64,000 nt of DNA from an uncultured Roseburia sp. Its GTDB lineage: Bacteria; Bacillota; Clostridia; Lachnospirales; Lachnospiraceae. Below the pieces are notes generated by a model that ran no database searches, was not told the origin of the DNA, and saw only the letters and a program-made list of their open reading frames with translations. Position 1 is the first letter of the stretch. Each line of letters opens with the position of its first letter. Both the position numbers and the translations under genes were made by a program. The DNA is taken from contig CALWHT010000029.1 in NCBI GenBank assembly GCA_944380515.1, positions 1 to 64,000 of the forward strand, given 5' to 3'. This document shows positions 61,794-64,000 of the stretch, one piece after another.

Positions 61794-62659
61794 TAAAAAT
61801 GAAGAAATATTTATATTTGATGAGAGTACATCATTATATCAAAAACATATTAATTTTTATGCCGCTGATTTTCAGCGGAGGTCTGTTTGAATGGGACAGC
61901 TTTGTCAGAACGCTGCTTGGAACGGCATCATTTTCTCTGGTGACTTCCGCAGTGTATATTATCAACGATATCAGAGATGTGGAAAAGGACAGGCTTCATC
62001 CGACCAAGAAAAACCGGCCGATTGCCTCGGGAGCGGTTGCCCCCGCTCAGGCATGGCTTTTGATGGCGGTTTCACTTGCAGCCGGAATCGGTCTTTTGGC
62101 GCTGTCCGGCGCCAGTGCGGCCGGTTATGCGCTGTTGCTTCTGTATCTTGTCATTAATATTGCCTACAGCATGGGGCTGAAGGATGTACCGTTGCTTGAT
62201 ATTGCGATTCTGGCATCCGGATTTCTGCTGCGCGTTCTGTTCGGAGCTGTGCTCACGGGGACGGAGGTATCGGAATGGCTGTACCTTACGGTGCTTTCAG
62301 CCGCTTTTTATCTGGGCCTCGGGAAAAGGCGCAACGAGCTTCAGAAAAGGCGCGAAGGGGACACCCGCAAGGTGCTTCGTTATTACACAAGGGATTTTCT
62401 GGATAAAAATATGTATATGTGTCTGGCGCTGCTCAATACCTTCTATGCGCTTTGGTGCAAGGATATTACGAACGAGGGCAGAGCGTATGCGGTGTGGACC
62501 GTCCCGATTGTTATTTTGATTTGTATGAAGTATAACCTGACCGTGGAAGGTAATTCAGAGGGAGATCCGGTCGAGGTGCTGCTCCATGACAAAGCCTTAC
62601 TGGCCCTTTGTATCGTCTACGGCATTGTCATTATGGGTATGCTCTACGTCGGGCAGTGA
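61790..62659 (+). CDS. UbiA-family prenyltransferase, decaprenyl-phosphate phosphoribosyltransferase-like
   Basis: A 289-residue membrane enzyme with about eight helices and the UbiA aspartate motif NDIRDVEKDRLHPTKKNRPIA (first Asp near 59). The overall sequence, including the RVHHYIKN start, GLKDVPLLDI second motif and LGKRRNE segment, is like decaprenyl-phosphate phosphoribosyltransferase, which attaches 5-phosphoribose from PRPP to a lipid carrier. With the GtrII-like neighbour it suggests lipid-linked pentose or hexose donors for a surface glycan. Start ATG overlaps the previous stop (ATGA); ATG 61799 is an alternative. Confidence 0.85.
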   Translation: MIKMKKYLYLMRVHHYIKNILIFMPLIFSGGLFEWDSFVRTLLGTASFSLVTSAVYIINDIRDVEKDRLHPTKKNRPIASGAVAPAQAWLLMAVSLAAGIGLLALSGASAAGYALLLLYLVINIAYSMGLKDVPLLDIAILASGFLLRVLFGAVLTGTEVSEWLYLTVLSAAFYLGLGKRRNELQKRREGDTRKVLRYYTRDFLDKNMYMCLALLNTFYALWCKDITNEGRAYAVWTVPIVILICMKYNLTVEGNSEGDPVEVLLHDKALLALCIVYGIVIMGMLYVGQ

Positions 62660-62700
62660 CTGCAACCGTTTGCCGCGCAGGAAAAAAAGGAGACAGATAT

Positions 62701-63309
62701 ATGACGCAGAAGGAAAGAATGTTAAATGAACTGCCATATAAAGCATGGCTGGACGGCCTTGCGGAGGAACGCGAGGCCTGTAAGCAAAAGATTTATGAGC
62801 TGAATACGCTTCCGCCAAAGGAGAGGGACAGGATTCCGGCCATGTTAAAGGAGCTGCTCGGAAAAACGGGGGAAACGCTTTTTATTGAGCCACCGTTTCA
62901 TTGTGATTACGGCTGGAATATTGAGGTAGGAGAAAATTTTTTTGCCAATTATAATCTGACGATTCTCGATGTCGGGAAGGTGACAATCGGTAAAAATGCC
63001 CAGATTGCGCCGAATGTATCAATTTATACCGCAGGGCACCCGATACACCCGGACAGCCGCAACAGCGGTTATGAATACGGAATCCCCATTACAATTGGGG
63101 ATAATGTGTGGATTGGCGGCAGCACGGTCATTCTTCCGGGCGTCACCATTGGAAATAACGTGGTGATAGGAGCGGGGAGCGTGGTTTCAAAGGATATTCC
63201 CGATAATAAAATCGCGGTCGGAAATCCCTGCCGGGTGATTCGGGAAATCACGGAGGAGGACCGAAAGTATTATTTTAAGGACAGGGAGTTTGACGTGGAG
63301 GATTATTAA
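62701..63309 (+). CDS. Sugar O-acetyltransferase, LacA/maltose acetyltransferase family
   Basis: A 202-residue trimeric left-handed beta-helix acetyltransferase that moves acetyl from acetyl-CoA to a sugar hydroxyl. The N-terminal mac domain (KERMLNELPYKAW), the catalytic His region (YTAGHPIHPDSR) and hexapeptide repeats (IGDNVWIGGS, VTIGNNVVIGAGS) are clear. ATG 62701 has an AAGGAGA site. It may act on free sugars or on the glycan made by its neighbours. Confidence 0.93.
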   Translation: MTQKERMLNELPYKAWLDGLAEEREACKQKIYELNTLPPKERDRIPAMLKELLGKTGETLFIEPPFHCDYGWNIEVGENFFANYNLTILDVGKVTIGKNAQIAPNVSIYTAGHPIHPDSRNSGYEYGIPITIGDNVWIGGSTVILPGVTIGNNVVIGAGSVVSKDIPDNKIAVGNPCRVIREITEEDRKYYFKDREFDVEDY

Positions 63310-63328
63310 GAATATCCGGTAGCAATCA

Positions 63329-63367
63329 GGCGGTCTATCACTTTTTGACGATAGGCCGTCTTTTTTT
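63329..63367 (+). terminator. Terminator after the acetyltransferase gene
   Basis: GGCGGTCTATC (63329-63339) pairs with GATAGGCCGTC (63350-63360) using one or two non-Watson-Crick pairs, followed by seven T's. Confidence 0.75.
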
Positions 63368-63376
63368 GGCCGCCTA

Positions 63377-63405
63377 TTTACTTTAGTGTGATAATTTGAT
63401 AAAAT
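63377..63405 (+). promoter_or_regulatory. Putative promoter of the truncated lipoprotein gene
   Basis: TTTACT (63377-63382) and TAAAAT (63400-63405) with a 17-bp spacer, 31 bp upstream of the ATG. Confidence 0.55.
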
Positions 63406-63436
63406 GCTAAACGAATGAAAATGAATGGAGGAAATT

Positions 63437-64000
63437 ATGAAAAAGAGAATCGCATGGATTTTGGCAGTTGGATGTATGTTGGGAATGACGGGCTGCGGCA
63501 GTGAGGAAACCGGCAGCACCGGAGATATGGTATATGCCGTGGAGGCAGGCTCGGCGGGAGAGGCTGCGGCCCAGGAAAACGGATTTTCGTATAATTCGGT
63601 GACTTCCCAGGCGGACGCCCTGATGGAGGTCGCGTCCGGCACTTCCGATGCGGCGATTATAGACCTTCTGATGGCGGGAGCGATGATTGGAGAGGGTACG
63701 AGCTATCCGGATATGGTGTACACGGACGAACTGACGACGGAGGAATATGGCGTGGGCTGCAGGAAGGACTCGGATCTTGCGTCTTATATCAATGCGGTGT
63801 TTGCGGAAACCTATGCGGACGGAACAATGCAGGAGACCGCGGAGAAATACGGCGTGCAGGAAGCGCTGGTGGAGCAGACGGAAGCGGAGTATACGGCGTC
63901 TGAGGACAGTGATGTGGCGTACATACAGGAAAAGGGTACGCTCATTGTGGGCATTACGGATTTTGAGCCGATGGATTATAAGGACGAATCCGGTGAGTGG
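63437..64000 (+). CDS. Amino-acid-binding-type lipoprotein with C-lobe preceding N-lobe (partial)
   Basis: At least 188 residues, open at the window end. The signal peptide ends in the lipobox GMTGC (Cys20). Residues about 31-145 look like the C-terminal lobe of a family 3 solute-binding protein (YAVEAGSAGEAAAQ, SQADALMEVASGTSDAAIID, YGVGCRKDSDLASYINA, ADGTMQETAEKYGV). From about 161 a typical N-terminal lobe start appears (YIQEKGTLIVGITDFEPMD). The order is therefore reversed or a deleted copy is fused to a second one. ATG has GGAGG five bases upstream. Confidence 0.75.
   Translation, partial: MKKRIAWILAVGCMLGMTGCGSEETGSTGDMVYAVEAGSAGEAAAQENGFSYNSVTSQADALMEVASGTSDAAIIDLLMAGAMIGEGTSYPDMVYTDELTTEEYGVGCRKDSDLASYINAVFAETYADGTMQETAEKYGVQEALVEQTEAEYTASEDSDVAYIQEKGTLIVGITDFEPMDYKDESGEW

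Overview
The window looks like chromosomal DNA of an anaerobic, endospore-forming Firmicute, most likely a Lachnospiraceae (Clostridium cluster XIVa) gut bacterium. This rests on a spoIIAA-spoIIAB-sigF operon, the Firmicute order tig-clpP-clpX-lon-ysxC, a T-box in front of valS, a cellobiose phosphorylase locus very like those of rumen and gut clostridia, strong AGGAGG ribosome-binding sites and moderate GC content. I saw no rRNA, tRNA, CRISPR array, prophage or insertion sequence.

Layout. (1) 144-14928: sortase-assembled pilus operon (22-codon leader ORF, 2002-aa adhesin, major pilin, two sortases) running on without a visible break into a MoxR ATPase / DUF58 / transglutaminase-like trio. 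(2) 14948-18769: heterodimeric ABC multidrug-type exporter preceded by a promoter, a 29-codon leader peptide ending in Arg-Arg-Arg and an intrinsic terminator, a probable ribosome-controlled attenuator. (3) 18873-24239: seven closely spaced small-molecule enzymes (cysteine hydrolase, three GNAT proteins, Nudix, methyltransferase, HAM1-like). (4) 24298-30798: protein quality control (tig, clpP, clpX, lon, ysxC). (5) 30835-33848: carbamate kinase and pyruvate kinase. (6) 33876-43253: a diguanylate cyclase, then a cellobiose locus: GH94 phosphorylase divergent from a LacI regulator, a binding protein and two permeases, with four LacI-type operators between them. (7) 43389-51334: a 44-aa membrane peptide, a GltD-like oxidoreductase, T-box/valS, a FapA-like protein, a 47-aa ORF behind a long hairpin, and a TPR membrane protein. 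(8) 51418-52923: the sporulation sigma-F operon. (9) 53003-57934: HAD hydrolase, coiled-coil protein, then an HcpR-like regulator divergent from ferredoxin and hcp (nitrosative stress). (10) 57995-64000: a DUF134-NifX fusion regulator, an HD-GYP protein, a GtrII-like / decaprenyl-phosphate phosphoribosyltransferase-like pair, an O-acetyltransferase, and an unusual lipoprotein cut by the window end.

The strongest candidates for something little described are the leader-peptide attenuator of the ABC exporter (15020-15187), the lipoprotein in which a C-lobe-like segment of an amino-acid-binding protein precedes an N-lobe (63437-64000), the DUF134-NifX fusion whose promoter is covered by a 24-bp palindrome, and the HcpR-type site exactly 41.5 bp upstream of the predicted start of the ferredoxin-hcp transcript. 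All functions are inferred by reading the sequence; no database search was run.
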